This document shows positions 35,666-47,827 of a stretch of DNA of 64,000 nt, in pieces (the stretch's first letter is position 1; each line of letters begins with the position of its first letter). Origin of the DNA: Benincasa hispida. Taxonomy: Eukaryota; Streptophyta; Magnoliopsida; Cucurbitales; Cucurbitaceae. Both the position numbers and the translations under genes were made by a program. Below the pieces are notes generated by a model. The model did no database searches. It was not told the origin of the DNA and saw only the letters and a program-made list of their open reading frames with translations. The DNA lies in assembly GCF_009727055.1 (NCBI RefSeq), contig NC_052358.1, positions 44,348,682 to 44,412,681 on the forward strand. Reading direction: 5' to 3'.

Positions 35666-37939
35666 ACATTCCTATATATGTAAACTAAGATTCTGTAAAA
35701 CATAAAAGATGTTTTTTGGCAATATAGTAGTTCCACTCGAAAGTATAAATCAGTACATATCAGTTATACCATTTTCATATAACATTGCAATATGTGAGTA
35801 TAAAATAGTACTTATCCATTATACCATAGTACATAAATGATAAATCACATTTGACAATGCAGTATATAAAGTAAGAGTATATATTAATTATACCACAGTA
35901 CATAAATTATATATTGACTCAATACGAATTATAAAGCACATAGATCGGAGTATATATCACATTTACAATCTGTGTAATCAGAAATCGTACGTACACAACC
36001 CATATTTTTTAGATTATATATCATAAACCTCATGTATATCATAATGTTCATACTTTCAAACAACCATAGTTTTATATTAAAGTACACATGACAAAATCCA
36101 TTGGTTTATATTTTTAAGTTTTACAACTCATCAATCATAGTTTTACAACATTGCTAAGTTGGGTGGTGGTAGCTATGACACCGTCCTCTTCAAAGAAGGC
36201 ATTGTCTTCCTCATAATCGTCTTCATCTATAATGTCGTTGCGCCTGTGGGGAACCATCATTGACGTTCAAGTTTTCTTCAAAGGTCTCTAGGTTAGAGAA
36301 AGTCGCGGAGATTGCCAAAAGAAATACCATGTGTTATATACAAAACACAGGATAAATGAACAATGGTTGAAATATTTGATCGGAATCGCAAGAAAATAGG
36401 AAACATATCAAAAATTTCACCAAAAGAAATGAATAATTGCCTCTAATTTTTTTCATTATCCCGCACGTCCAAGAAGAAAGATGGAGAAGATCGTGGGTTT
36501 GATTTTTAGTTTAACTGAAATATTTGAAAAATGATAGTTTTTCTTAAAGATTCAATGTGAATAAAGGGTCCTTTGAGTTTTCTTCTAGAAATACGTGTAA
36601 CGAATTGCAAATTGAGGAAAAAAGGTAATTGAGCCCTAATATTTGTGTAATTAAAAAGTCCACGTAGACATTATTGTGTATAATGGAAAAGTTGGACATA
36701 AATGAAATATAGGGCCTATATTAAAACCTTATGTGTTGTTAACCCACCAATTTCACAATCTAAGCTTAAATAGTTCAATTTCACCGGTTTTGTTTAATAT
36801 TGAAGTTTGTACATTTATCAAGTAAATTCATCTTCCTTCATTTCTCTCCCACCCTCCGTCCAATGTTTCCAATGACTCCCACTTGTTGGGAGCTGTTGGT
36901 GACTATAGCCACCTTACTCTGGTAACAATCATCCTCAAATAATGATATGCTTTGATGACCACCTCTAATAGAAATTACCTCCAACAAATATAATATCGGG
37001 ATTAATTATGGTGACCACCTCCAACTCCAAGCTCTCTAGTGACCAACTCCATCAACAACCATTGTTGGCGACTTCCATTGCCTTACTCTAACAACAATCA
37101 TATCTAATGACATGCTTTAGCGATGACATACCTTCGATAAAGGCCACATCCATCAATCAATTTCAGTGATCACCTCCGGTAGAAAACTTCAACGATCATT
37201 GTCGATGATCAACTCCCACCACCAATTTCAATGACTAACTCTAATGACCAAGAGAGAGAGTCCCTCAACCAATGAAAGTATTTTTAAATACAAAAATGGA
37301 ATTATTACTTCAAAATAGTCGTGTACTATAGTAAAAAAGTGTTTTAATGAAAACATTTTTTAAGCAAACTAAATTGGCCATAATTCAAGTCTCTTTTACG
37401 TAAAAGAAAAATCAAGTGGCATTCCATATTTCATAAGAAAAATCTATATAATACACATTGAGAAATTGTATGTATCTTTTATTTAGAATAATTAGGAACA
37501 ATTAGAGGAAAAAGACATTAACTTAATATGAAATTCATATAGATAATTACCTTGCGTTCATTCGTTACAAAACTCATAAATCTTGGATATTATAAAATCT
37601 AACATCTTTGAACGCAGGATTTGAATGAAATAAAGTTAAAGAAATCGATCAAGAAAACAAAAGCTACACCCATGAACACATAGAAAGTGATCAGATCAAT
37701 ACCCAATCTTGCACGCAGAGGACTACGCGTTAAGCAAACAACGTGAAAAAAAATTACAGAATGTGTGGGCGGTGGATGTCAAATCAAAACACAAGTTGGT
37801 AGTTGATTTAAGACATTTGCGGCAGAACCAATGAATCTATGACGCGAGTAATTAGCATAGCAGGGCATGGAATTAAATGCAAAGATGTTAACAAATAATT
37901 AGAAAGAGACAAGAAAACTGCCCTTTTGACACCTATAAA
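35666..37939. other. Gene-free AT-rich intergenic DNA
   Basis: 35.7-36.1 kb repeats ACATAAAT/ATATATCA-type words. 36.86-37.26 kb contains a degenerate array of GACCACCTCC/GATCACCTCC-like words. I see no gene and no element ends. Confidence 0.4.
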
Positions 37940-39070
37940 TAGCCCTTTAGAAAATGACTATCCCAATCCGCCAGAAAAGATAAGTAATAGTCTTCTCATC
38001 GAAAGGTTGATCAAAGCTCTGCTCAAATTCTATCTCAATCCACCATTGCCACTGAGCTTTCAAACTTTTCTTTGAAGAATTCAGAGTGAAAATTTAGTCT
38101 TCTTCCTTGAAAAAATGAGAGAGAGAACTCTACTACCACCATTATAACCACCATTGAAACAGTCACCAAACAAGTTAAAGAAAGGAGAGATTGCGATCAA
38201 CGGCTTGACACTTTCATTCTTTGTTCTTTACCATATTTTTCTTTACATTTACGTTTGTATTAGGCAATTGAGATTGAAAAACTCATACTGTTAATATGAA
38301 TATGATGTCTTTAACATTTCATCCATTCATGTCTTCTCTACCTTTGATCATGAGCAACTAAATCTTTCATGGGTTGAGGAAGCTAACTAACATTTTTTCT
38401 AAGTATTGCATAAGCCAAAGTTCATCTTGTTTGATATAAATATATTACATTGCTTGAAGCCAATTGAGAGATTGATTTACGTAGGCATACTCAATTACTT
38501 AAGAGAGTAAGTGAGTGTGATCTCATTAAACAAGGAAAGAAGTAGTTTTAGAGATAAAGTTAACATTTTATCAATATATTAAATCATTGCATGTGTCCTA
38601 GAGATAGGATATTGTGGCTTAAAAGCATCGAGAGATGAGTTCTCTATTTTTATGAGTTAGTGACATGAACGCATGATCTATGCATTACTTAGGAAAATGT
38701 TAGTAAACCTTTCTCAAACTTTGTGTTATCAACTGATATTTCCTTCACTTTCCTTATGCTTCATTGTATTCGTAATCACCACCATGTTTGTCACTTCATT
38801 TCCATGCCTCATACCATTCGGTGCATCATCATCCACTATCACTCACACAACCACCACCATCCACTTCCAACACACGTGTAATTAGTAATTTAGTTATATA
38901 TACGAAACATTATCAACACATTAAAAAAAAAAACTCATCACGATAAGATCAAGTATCAATTTCAACGCATCTTAGTCAATAGTCCCTTTGTTTGACCCTA
39001 GACTCACAAGATTCTGTTTAGGCTTACACTTGAGTCTGAATAGATAAAACATTATGCATAAGGTTCATTA
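37940..39070 (+). mobile_element. Degenerate gypsy (Athila-like) LTR relic
   Basis: The block at about 38990-39055 (TTTGACCCTAGACTCACAAG and then GCTTACACTTGAGTCT) is homologous to 6808-6865 in the Athila-like LTR. Upstream, GTCCTAGAGATAGGAT at 38596 parallels TCCTAGAGATAGGTTT at 6491. The shared order supports an LTR of the same superfamily. The left edge is a guess and no target duplication is identified. Confidence 0.45.
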
Positions 39071-40891
39071 TTCATTCCATTTAGAGATTAAGGCACCGCA
39101 TAAGGCTATAAATTCATTCATTAGACAGAAGGGCAACACATACATTTGTACTTTAAAAAAATTGAGTTGTATTTTATCATAAGATAAATAGATGCATTTT
39201 CTTGAAACATAAGTTCCCAATTTTGGATGTAAAGTTGGTAAAAAATTTTGTACACATCAAAATATCGTAAACCAACCAACTTACATGCATATTAAAACCT
39301 AGCCTATAATAGTTGACATAAAGATGCCATAAAAAGTCTTAAAACACTTGATGACCTCTTTATTTTTATTTTTAATATTTTTTTTAATATTTTTTTTTTT
39401 ACATATTTCACTCCTACGTTCTACTAATGTAAAATTATATTGTAATTTTGTTGTTCATATGAAATAATAGTATTTTATCTGCTTCAATTAAATTGTTACA
39501 TGCTTAAAATTATTGTAAAAATATAAATGAAGTTTTTAAGTTGACATCTCAATTAAGTGTTAAAAATATGAATAGTTAAATAAAAAGTTAAGCAAACAAA
39601 AATAAACAGTAGAAAACCAAACTTCTTATAAATAAAATGTACAAGATACCTTTGATTTTATAACTCAACTTTACTCCCAAATACATATTTTCTAATTATG
39701 GCTATACAACTCTACATTGCAAACATAGACTTTTTCTAACTTCACAAACCAACTTTTATTTTATAACTCAACTTAGTGCCATTAAAAACCCCTAAGTGAG
39801 AGTTTGAATAATATTATTCTTTTACCGATGTTCTACCTAAGGTTTAAAATATCGATGTCGATGTCGATGAAAATATCAAAATCTCAATTTCAAGAAAATA
39901 TCAATTAAATATAGTAGAAATCAATGGATATTTCAAAAAAAAAAAAAAAAAAAAAGGAGAAAATTCAAAATAATATTTAAATTAGTAAGCAAATATTTAC
40001 GATTTATATTATATTCACCTAATAACATTTTGTTGTTTTTTTTACGTTTCATGATCTTTTTAAGAAATAAACAATATAATAAAAAATGTCTTATGTAGAT
40101 AGATAGTGAATCTATGATGAAAATATCGTAATTTATTATATTATTTTATAGAAGTAACCAAAAAATAATATATTAAGTAATGTTAAGACGAGAGGAAAAG
40201 AGTTAATATTAGAAAGAAATTATGGCAGTGTTAATTATGACAACATGATTATTATTTAGGTTAATAGAAAGTGATAAAAGTATATATTAAATAATTTGAA
40301 AGGGAAATTTTAAATAAACTGATGAGAGGTGTGCGTAAATTATGTGTTAGGGGTGGCACGTGCAGAAATTAGAAGGTCAGGGTCAGGGTCAGGATGAGGG
40401 TCGGTCAGAGTCAGAGACCAAAAAAATGCAAGTTATTCCAAGCAAGCCCGGAAACAGAAGAGATGAGAACGGTGGATTTTTGGATAGGATCGTTGGGCGG
40501 GACCCACCAGCTGACCATCTTGTCGACCGTCAACCCCCCTTTATGACCACCCACCCAGAACCCCCCCTTTTCCTTAGCCGACATTCAAGCACCCCACCTC
40601 TCTTTTTGACGCAAGCAGTGACACCCTCACCCTTTCTTCTCATAATCATTGAGCCACATAAGTTTACCAATTCCTAATCAAAATTGATGTATAATCGTAA
40701 TAAGATTTTGTTAATTTATCAATTATATTTGAACTTAACGTTAATGATAAAAGATAAATATGGCATATTTATAATTTTATAGTATTACAACAACAATATT
40801 TGTATTAGTAACGTTAAAAGTAGTCAGTCAGATTAAACACTTTTTGTTCAATCAAATTGTGTTCTAATTATAGATTTAGAAACAGACTCTA
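39071..40891. other. Gene-free AT-rich intergenic DNA
   Basis: A poly-A run lies at 39935-39955. The open frame 40360-40677 arises from a GGTCAG-rich and proline-rich patch and has no recognisable domain, so it is not called. Confidence 0.4.
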
Positions 40892-41554
40892 TAGAGATAT
40901 CTAATTTTCCACGAAGACGGGTCCCACGAGGATTTCCCGATTAGGTAGGGAATGGGGTAGGGAGTGGGGAAAAATATTCCCAATGAGCTAAACGGGAACA
41001 AGGACAGGGACGGAGAATACATTTCCCATCCCCGCCCCCGGCCCGATTAGTTTTTATATATTTATTTAGTATAGTTATATAATATCATGTTATCATTATT
41101 ATTATATAAATATTACATTTAAATTTCAAATTTGATTATTTATTGGAAAAGATAATGAATATTTTAAATTTAGATTATTTATATGAATAATTTGATTTAT
41201 ATTTATTTCTTTCTACTCAAAAAAATTAATTAACTTTTTTAGGTCAAAATTTGAGTAATTTATCCTTAAATTCAAATTGTCATTCAAATCTAACTATAAT
41301 AAACAATTTAATGATAAAATTAATTATTTAATTAAATTTTGCTCACAGTAGTGATTTAAATTAATTAATTTTTTACAAAAAAAAAAGTAATGGGGAAAAA
41401 TTTCTCACGGGGAACCTATCCCCGTGAATTCTCCGTGGAAAATCCTCGCCCCGATCCCCGTGACAAATTTCATGAGAATGGAGAATGAAATAGGGATCGG
41501 GGACGGGATGGAGAATGGCATCCCCGACTCCGTCCCATCCCGAGGACATCTCTA
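40892..41554. mobile_element. Non-autonomous DNA element with TAGAGATGTCC-like ends
   Basis: The left end TAGAGATATC (40892) and the inverted right end TAGAGATGTCCTCGGG (from 41554 backwards) enclose 663 bp. Both flanks carry repeated CGGGGAT/CCCCGTCC words and the core is AT-rich. ACTCTA occurs at both outer edges (40886-40891 and 41555-41560), a possible target duplication. This resembles a hAT-type miniature element. Confidence 0.45.
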
Positions 41555-41955
41555 ACTCTACCATTCATTACAACTATGAAACACAAATAGATAACAACAA
41601 ATATAATCTATTAGAATTCAGATTACGTATCATCTATGGTCAACGTGACCCAGATCCAACCAAATTTCCATACCAACTTTTTCTTCATCACCTTTTTTTA
41701 ACAAAAAATTATCACAAATTAGTGGACTGCATCTGAATAAATGTAGCAAAGTTAGCACCAAGTATTTTTCTTTAATCCATATTTTAATTATTATCAGTAT
41801 TATTAGTATTAATTTTTCTTTCTAGTATGGGGGGTCCCATCCCAGGGCGTTCGATTAATAATGAATATTTTTAATTATAATTATGATATGAGATGGTCTA
41901 AGTTCTAGAAGATGGAGAAGCGTGGAATGGATACTGCCTCCCCCCCATAACCCCC

Positions 41956-41990
41956 CACGTGTTTCCCTCCTTCTATGTATATATATATCT
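41956..41990 (+). promoter_or_regulatory. G-box/ABRE and TATA region of the NAC gene
   Basis: CACGTG at 41956-41961, in the ABRE-like context CACGTGT, lies 20 bp before a TATATATATAT stretch (41979-41988). A CT microsatellite leader follows. The ATG used is 42153. ATAF-type NAC genes are commonly ABA- and stress-induced, and a G-box/ABRE near the TATA fits that; induction here is inferred. Confidence 0.5.
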
Positions 41991-42152
41991 CTCTCTCTCG
42001 ATTCTTCGGCTCACAAAATTCCCAATTCCCAGCCGCCGCTGATCGGAGATCAGATAAGATCAGAGATTCACCACCACCGCAAATCAACTGTGAGAGAGAG
42101 AGAGAGGCTTCAGGCCAAGTGTGAAAGCAGCAGGCAGCCTAATCGCTAGCAA

Positions 42153-43232
42153 ATGACCGTAGCTGGGCTCGAGTTACCTCCAGGCTTCAGATTTCACCCC
42201 ACTGATGAAGAGCTAGTCCTTCATTACCTTTGCAGAAAGTGCGCTTCTCAGCCCATCGCCGTCCCCATTATCAAGGAGATTGATCTTTACAAATACGACC
42301 CCTGGCACCTCCCTGGTATCTATTTTACTTTCTCTTCTCTTTTCTCTCCATTATTGTTTTCATTTCTCATTTCCCCTTCTTTTTCCTTTTTCCAGAATTG
42401 GCCGTCTGTGGTGAAAAGGAGTGGTATTTCTTCTCCCCCAGGGACCGTAAGTACCCCAACGGCTCCCGCCCCAACCGGGCCGCAGGAACCGGCTACTGGA
42501 AGGCCACCGGCGCCGATAAGCCCATCGGCCGCCCCAAAACTCTTGGTATCAAGAAGGCACTTGTCTTCTACGCCGGAAAGGCCCCAAGGGGCGTCAAGAC
42601 CAATTGGATTATGCATGAGTATCGCCTTGCCAACGTCGACAGATCCGCTGCCAACAAAACCAACAACTTGAGAGTAAGTAACAACAACTACCTATCTTCA
42701 ATTCATTCGGATCCATTTATCAATCAATTTCAATTGGATTATGCTGATTGGGTTACGTTGCTTAATCATTTTGCAGTTGGACGACTGGGTGCTATGTCGC
42801 ATCTACAACAAAAAGGGATGCATAGAGAAACATTACCAATCCACCGACGACAAGGCAGCCGAATTCCCTGATTTCGAGGATGAGAAACCCGATATCACCA
42901 CCACCAATAACAACATGGTACAACTCCCAATCCACAACCACTTGCAAATGGAAACATCCGACTCCGTTCCCAGAATGCACACCGACTCCTCCAGTGGCTC
43001 GGATCCAGTGACGTCGCCGGAGCTCACCTGGGATAAGGAGGTCCAAAGTCAACCCAAATGGGGAGGAGGAGGAGGAGAAAGAACAGCGGCGGCTGATTTC
43101 GACTTCTTTGAGTTCAATTACATGGATTCTTTCTCCATGCCAGAGGATCCATTTGGAAGCCAGGTTCAATTCCAGATGGACCATCTTTCGCCATTGCAGG
43201 ACATGTTTTCGTATCTACAGAGGCAGATTTAG
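42153..43232 (+). CDS. NAC domain transcription factor, ATAF subfamily
   Basis: Three exons: 42153-42315, 42396-42673 and 42777-43232, with GT-AG introns, giving 298 residues. The NAC domain covers about residues 8-160 in subdomain order: [19 protein letters not shown] (A), [20 protein letters not shown] (B), [20 protein letters not shown] (C), [13 protein letters not shown] and [20 protein letters not shown] (D), and [14 protein letters not shown] (E). The intron positions match those of ATAF1/ATAF2-type NACs. The C-terminus is acidic, with Gly, Asp and Phe patches, and ends [12 protein letters not shown], a plausible activation region. This subfamily acts in the nucleus in drought, ABA, wounding and senescence responses. 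It is convergent with the aspartic protease gene, 673 bp between stop codons. The exact paralogue (NAC002-like or otherwise) is unresolved. Confidence 0.95.
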
Positions 43233-43905
43233 CCACCATCACCGCCGCCGCATGGATTTAGGGGATGCATTCAACCCCGTTACCAGGCTTCCTCACTCTA
43301 CCCATATATAAACATAATATTCATATTTTTACGCAACGGTTAGCAAATTCTTTGATAAGCCGAAACCAATATGCTCAGAAAGTATTTGTTTGTGAGGGTT
43401 TCTCCTCTTCCTTTGTTGTAATGAAGAATGTAGTTGATTAGAAGAGAATTGAGCTCTGCTCCTTCCAAAGTTGATGATCTTCAATTCATCCTCCTCAACC
43501 CAAAACCAAGAGGAGCGATGGTAGTGTGTAGTTAGCAACACAACATTACAATTGCCAACCCATGTCTACACCACGACCCACCCACTGTCATTTAAGCATT
43601 GTATATTCCCAAGGCTGCCTGCGATCAACCAAACCAAATAACGCTGCCCCAGTCATGGATGTGAATCTAACTCATCTCATCTTTGTAATTTCAAAAGCAG
43701 AGTTAATTAAAAAAAAAATTGTCAGTTCTAATTCTATTTCTTCATTTGGTACATCAAACTGTATTTCATCATGTTACAATACAACAGTTGTTCGGTTGCT
43801 TGCTTTATGCATATGTTAGTTACATGTTCAATGGCGTTGTTACAAGTTTCTTCTACTCTATTGCCATATGCAAGGACTTCCTCTCAAACTAAACTACTTT
43901 CTGAT
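43233..43905. other. Convergent 3' region of the NAC and aspartic protease genes
   Basis: Holds the two 3' UTRs. Several short open frames on both strands have no recognisable domain and are not called. Confidence 0.6.
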
Positions 43906-46900
43906 TTACATGCTACCAACTCGAGACTTGGGAACCCGATCACAGTTAGCAGTAGCCCATCCAATTGCTTGCTTCTCGTTGTTGTATACTACCATTTTAT
44001 CTTGCATTGATATATCTGTCAACAAAAGCATACAGAAGATGGAGCTCTTTTTTTTTTTTTTTTTTTTCCTCTAATAAAAGAATAATTTTGCATGGTTTCG
44101 AAGGCATTGATATTTGCAATTGCGAGAAAATAATAATATGCAACGCATGCAATCAAATAACGTACCACCAATTATATTCGAGTTTTCAAGCCCGACGTCG
44201 GTGCCGTTCAGAATTCCTAAGCAAGCATTTCCCATGGACTGCCATTCCGAAATTAACTTATAAGTGAAATCATTCAAGTTCAAAATCCAAAGAAAAAAAT
44301 GTTCAGTGAATAGCAGATGGAATTGAAGGCATGGAGCTTTTACCGATATTATCAGATAACCTTCCATTGGTATTTCAAACACTGCTTTGCTTCTTCCACC
44401 GCTGGAAAAGCTCAAGGCCAATGGCTTGAAATATTTTCTCACATCACGTAAACTTTTGAATGGCTTCCGCCCTCTCCAGCAGAGCGGAAGCGTATCGTCA
44501 TCCATGGCTTCTCTTAGTGGTTTTCCAGCTAGTTCTCTATTCAACTACAAGAACAGTGCCAACATGAATTGAAGAATGTGTTAACCATCAGTTTTCAAGA
44601 GCCGGGAACATCAAATTTCCCCAGACACAGTCAATAGTTCTTTTTACAGATGATTTACCAAAGATGTTAGAACTTGATAAGCTTGAGCATTGAAGTATGT
44701 GTAAGAGCTCCCACTGTCAAAAACTACAAACAGGTTTCTGAGTCCAGTACTTCTTCCATTGAAGATTAGTTCTCCAAACCCAGGGGAGTAGTGCTTCCTG
44801 ATACAATCACATGAGGCAGGTTTTATAAAAACAGAAGCTAACATGAATCATGATAAGATATATACATGATCAAGGCAGGTTGCTTACGGGTAATCCCGTG
44901 ACATGGGCGTCCAAACTATGCGATAGGGATCGTAAATGCCATCCCCAAAGAAAAGATATCCTCCTCCTTTGCTGCTGAAACAGTGACCAACGACATTACG
45001 GACAATGCCTTGATTATGCAGTTGTGAGACCATGCTTACTGCTCCCCTTCCAAGGCCAAGTACTCCATCCATAGGGTGATAAGATGACGATCCAGGATCT
45101 TGATCATAACCACATCTGAGTGATCAAATGGAACTAAACTCAGTACTACAGATACAAATAGCTATACCGACTTTACATGCATGCTATTTAACCACACAAG
45201 CTGACAACTACGGTTCGTAAGGACTAGGAGTTCATGAATTTTTCGTACAAGATGATCTTTATTGATGACAATGAAAAATACAAATCCGAATCATAATGTC
45301 CGTAACAAAATCAAGTGCCTGTTGCCATCTTAATTCAAGTGTCTTCTTGAAGTAACCCGTCAGCATGAATGCACACGTTTGTTATTCAACATAACTCTAC
45401 CTTTCCATTCATCTATTCATTACCTTGCAATATCCGGAAAGTGCAAAACATAAGAGATATTACAGCATGATATGATGTTTCTTTCTCAAAACTTTCATGT
45501 GCAATTGTAACTGGAAGTAGAAAGACTGATTTAAAGAGCCGACAGTACACTGAATTAAGATGAATTAATGAAGATAGCCGAGCAGTTTACCCGAGGGCCA
45601 GACGGGGTCTAATTGGATCTCCATTGGTTAAATTGAGAGGAAATACATCCCTGACAAGGACTCCAAGAGACGAACCGCCATCTGCATACTCAACCTCGTA
45701 GTCACATTGATCTGGGTTCTCACATCTGTGGTCCATCGATGAGTGCAAGGACATACACAAAGGGTCCTTACACGGCACAAGATCATTGCTTGGTTGATAG
45801 AGCGGATGAAGTGTCTGGAAAGGAAACAAGGTCATCATCAGTTTGAAGCAATCAACCTTAACTCTCAACTCCAAAAGAAATGTAATGATTTTTAAAGGTA
45901 GTGAAAGACAGCGAAAAAAGCACTAAGCACATCAAGAAGAAATATAGGGGGAACTTGGAACAAAATAAACCATTCAAAAATGAAATTTTGGATTACTTAT
46001 GATCAAAATTAACTTAACTGAAGCCAAAGCTGTGTTTTAGTAGCTGTGTTTTAGTAACTATCTTCTATCATTTGAGTCATCATATTTACAAGAATCCTCC
46101 AAATTGGCATAAGATAAGAATTTACCTCAGTGCATTGTTGACATGGAGCGTCACATTGAAGCCAAGTGAGATCACTACCGGTGTCTGGATCTAGGAAGTA
46201 AGGCTTTGGAGGCTGGCCTACATAAAGAGTAACGTTATAGAACCTGAAAAGAGACAAGGATTATATGACCTCAAAACATATTGATGAAAATCAGTACTTG
46301 GGATCTGACGGTAAAGAAGTTACCCTCAAACAAGAACAAAGAAATATATTTTTTATTTTCTAACTGTTTGTAACTAATTAAAAACATTCATAAAATAGGT
46401 TTGAAGATTTTAAAAGTACTTAAATTGGGGATGTGTTCTTTTGCTACAAGGTTACAAACCTATCTGAAAAGCACTCATAAATACACTCCTCCAAAGCTAT
46501 TGCACAGGAATAACATAAGACGGGAGAAAAGCAAACATGAGCTGAGAACAGAGTCTCGTAATCATCTTTTCCCCAATTTAACACGAGAGAAAAGATACAA
46601 TAAGGTTAAGAATGGGAAAGGCCTAATGAGATTATTACAATACATCAATATGAAAAGTATATTAGGAGTGATCACTCATCACATTCACATTGAACTTCCT
46701 CTTCATCACTTCGTACTCTATATAACAGTAGAGTAAAATCTTAAAGGGAAAACAAAAGCTGAACCATCGTCGTATCTTTGAGCATAGGTATGGCTTACCC
46801 ATTTGGATAGACGTTCCCTTGAAGAGGCATCACAATGGAGGATGAAGCAAACGAAGAAGATGCTATCGGAACCGACAGAATTGGCCTCCTTCTCTCCCAT

Positions 46901-46995
46901 GGCTTATCCTTAAAGAACGAAGAAGCTGAACACGGAGCCAAACAACTCATGGAGGCCACCATCAGAACCAGTATCATCAATACCCGTTTCTCCAT
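43906..46995 (-). CDS. Secreted aspartic protease, nucellin/Asp1-like (pepsin family A1)
   Basis: Eight exons: 46995-46799, 46243-46126, 45814-45591, 45115-44888, 44797-44659, 44544-44344, 44238-44166 and 44015-43906. Phases join to 429 residues. Residues 1-26 are a signal peptide (MEKRVLMILVLMVASMSCLA...). The first catalytic motif is DPDTGSDLTWLQCDAPC and the second is VVFDSGSSYTYF. The Cys-rich insert LVPCKDPLCMSLH, the GCGYDQ segment, the DGVLGLGRG loop and the C-terminal IIGDISMQDKMVVYNNEKQA (split across the last intron) are typical of plant nucellin-like A1 proteases. It lacks the saposin-like plant-specific insert of phytepsins. The start is chosen because the signal peptide follows directly; an upstream in-frame Met at 47136 would place a charged, non-hydrophobic stretch first. 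It probably acts in the apoplast or vacuole. Confidence 0.92.
44044..44068. repeat. Poly-T tract in the last intron of the aspartic protease gene
   Basis: About 20 T, equivalent to poly-A on the coding strand, lies 30 bp upstream of the final exon on the minus strand. It is intronic and does not alter coding sequence. Confidence 0.7.
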
Positions 46996-47827
46996 GATTT
47001 GACAACTGAGGCTTATAAAATCAGTTTTGTTGTCTTTCAACCCTTGCTCCGTCTTCTGGGTATTTTGGGAATGGGACCAATAAAATACAAAATCCAAGTG
47101 TACGGGCAAAATGGCTGTGATTAATTTGTTATTCAAGGTGGAGATTTGGAGTTTAAGAGGCCTTAGTTTTGTTTGGGGACCTGGGATTCACATCACCCAA
47201 TCACCTTTCTTTTCCAAGGGTCTACTACAGAACCTTTTACCACAATTTTGGTTTTCTCATAAGTTATTCCCTTTCCCTCCAATGTTCTGGTGTATTTGTT
47301 ATTCTTTTCCTCCACAGAGGTGGAGACTTCAGAAGAGGTATTCTTATTCTTTTCCTCACGCCTTGGATGACGCCTTGGATGAAAGATGGCAATTTGCTGA
47401 AGAGATCTTTTAGATTCCTTTGCGCCATACAGACACTAATCATTCATTACAAGTAAAGGTAATTGAAAGAACCATCAGCCAAAAAAAGTTAAAAAGGAAT
47501 GGGCTGTCTCTTGAGCTTTTCAAAAATGCATATTTTGCATAACTTTAATATCAAATGCCTTCTAGAAAATGGAAACAAATAATGATAAAAGATTAGTAAA
47601 AGGGTGCGGAGAATGTATTACTGTGTGTAAGTGCAGTTCCAACTCGTAACCAAGCCATACCAAAGTCAATAATACACATTGAGAGATATTTAACTACCAA
47701 ATTGATTGATGTAAAGATTACAAATAGCAAAGATTAAAATGTTATGCAATTAAAGAAAATTTGAAGCAGCTATAAACTTTGAAGCCTATTGTGACAAAGC
47801 ACATTTGGTCTGCGATGAAGGTGATCA
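46996..47827. other. Aspartic protease upstream region / TRAPPC2 3' flank
   Basis: 832 bp between two genes in the same orientation. Contains the aspartic protease promoter and 5' UTR and the 3' UTR of the downstream-read TRAPPC2 gene. The plus-strand open frames at 47111-47456 have no recognisable domain. Confidence 0.5.

Noticed and set aside
40360..40677. 105-residue open frame, Pro-rich end
   Set aside because: Caused by a GGTCAG-type repeat and C-rich patch; no domain and no splice partners.
42320..43184. Several long antisense open frames across the NAC gene
   Set aside because: Shadows of the GC-richer NAC exons; the sense strand carries a complete NAC domain.
43906..44015. Premature end of the aspartic protease near the poly-T tract, suggesting a truncated gene
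   Set aside because: A final exon with an AG acceptor at 44015 restores the ISMQDKMVVY segment in phase and a natural stop, so the gene is complete.
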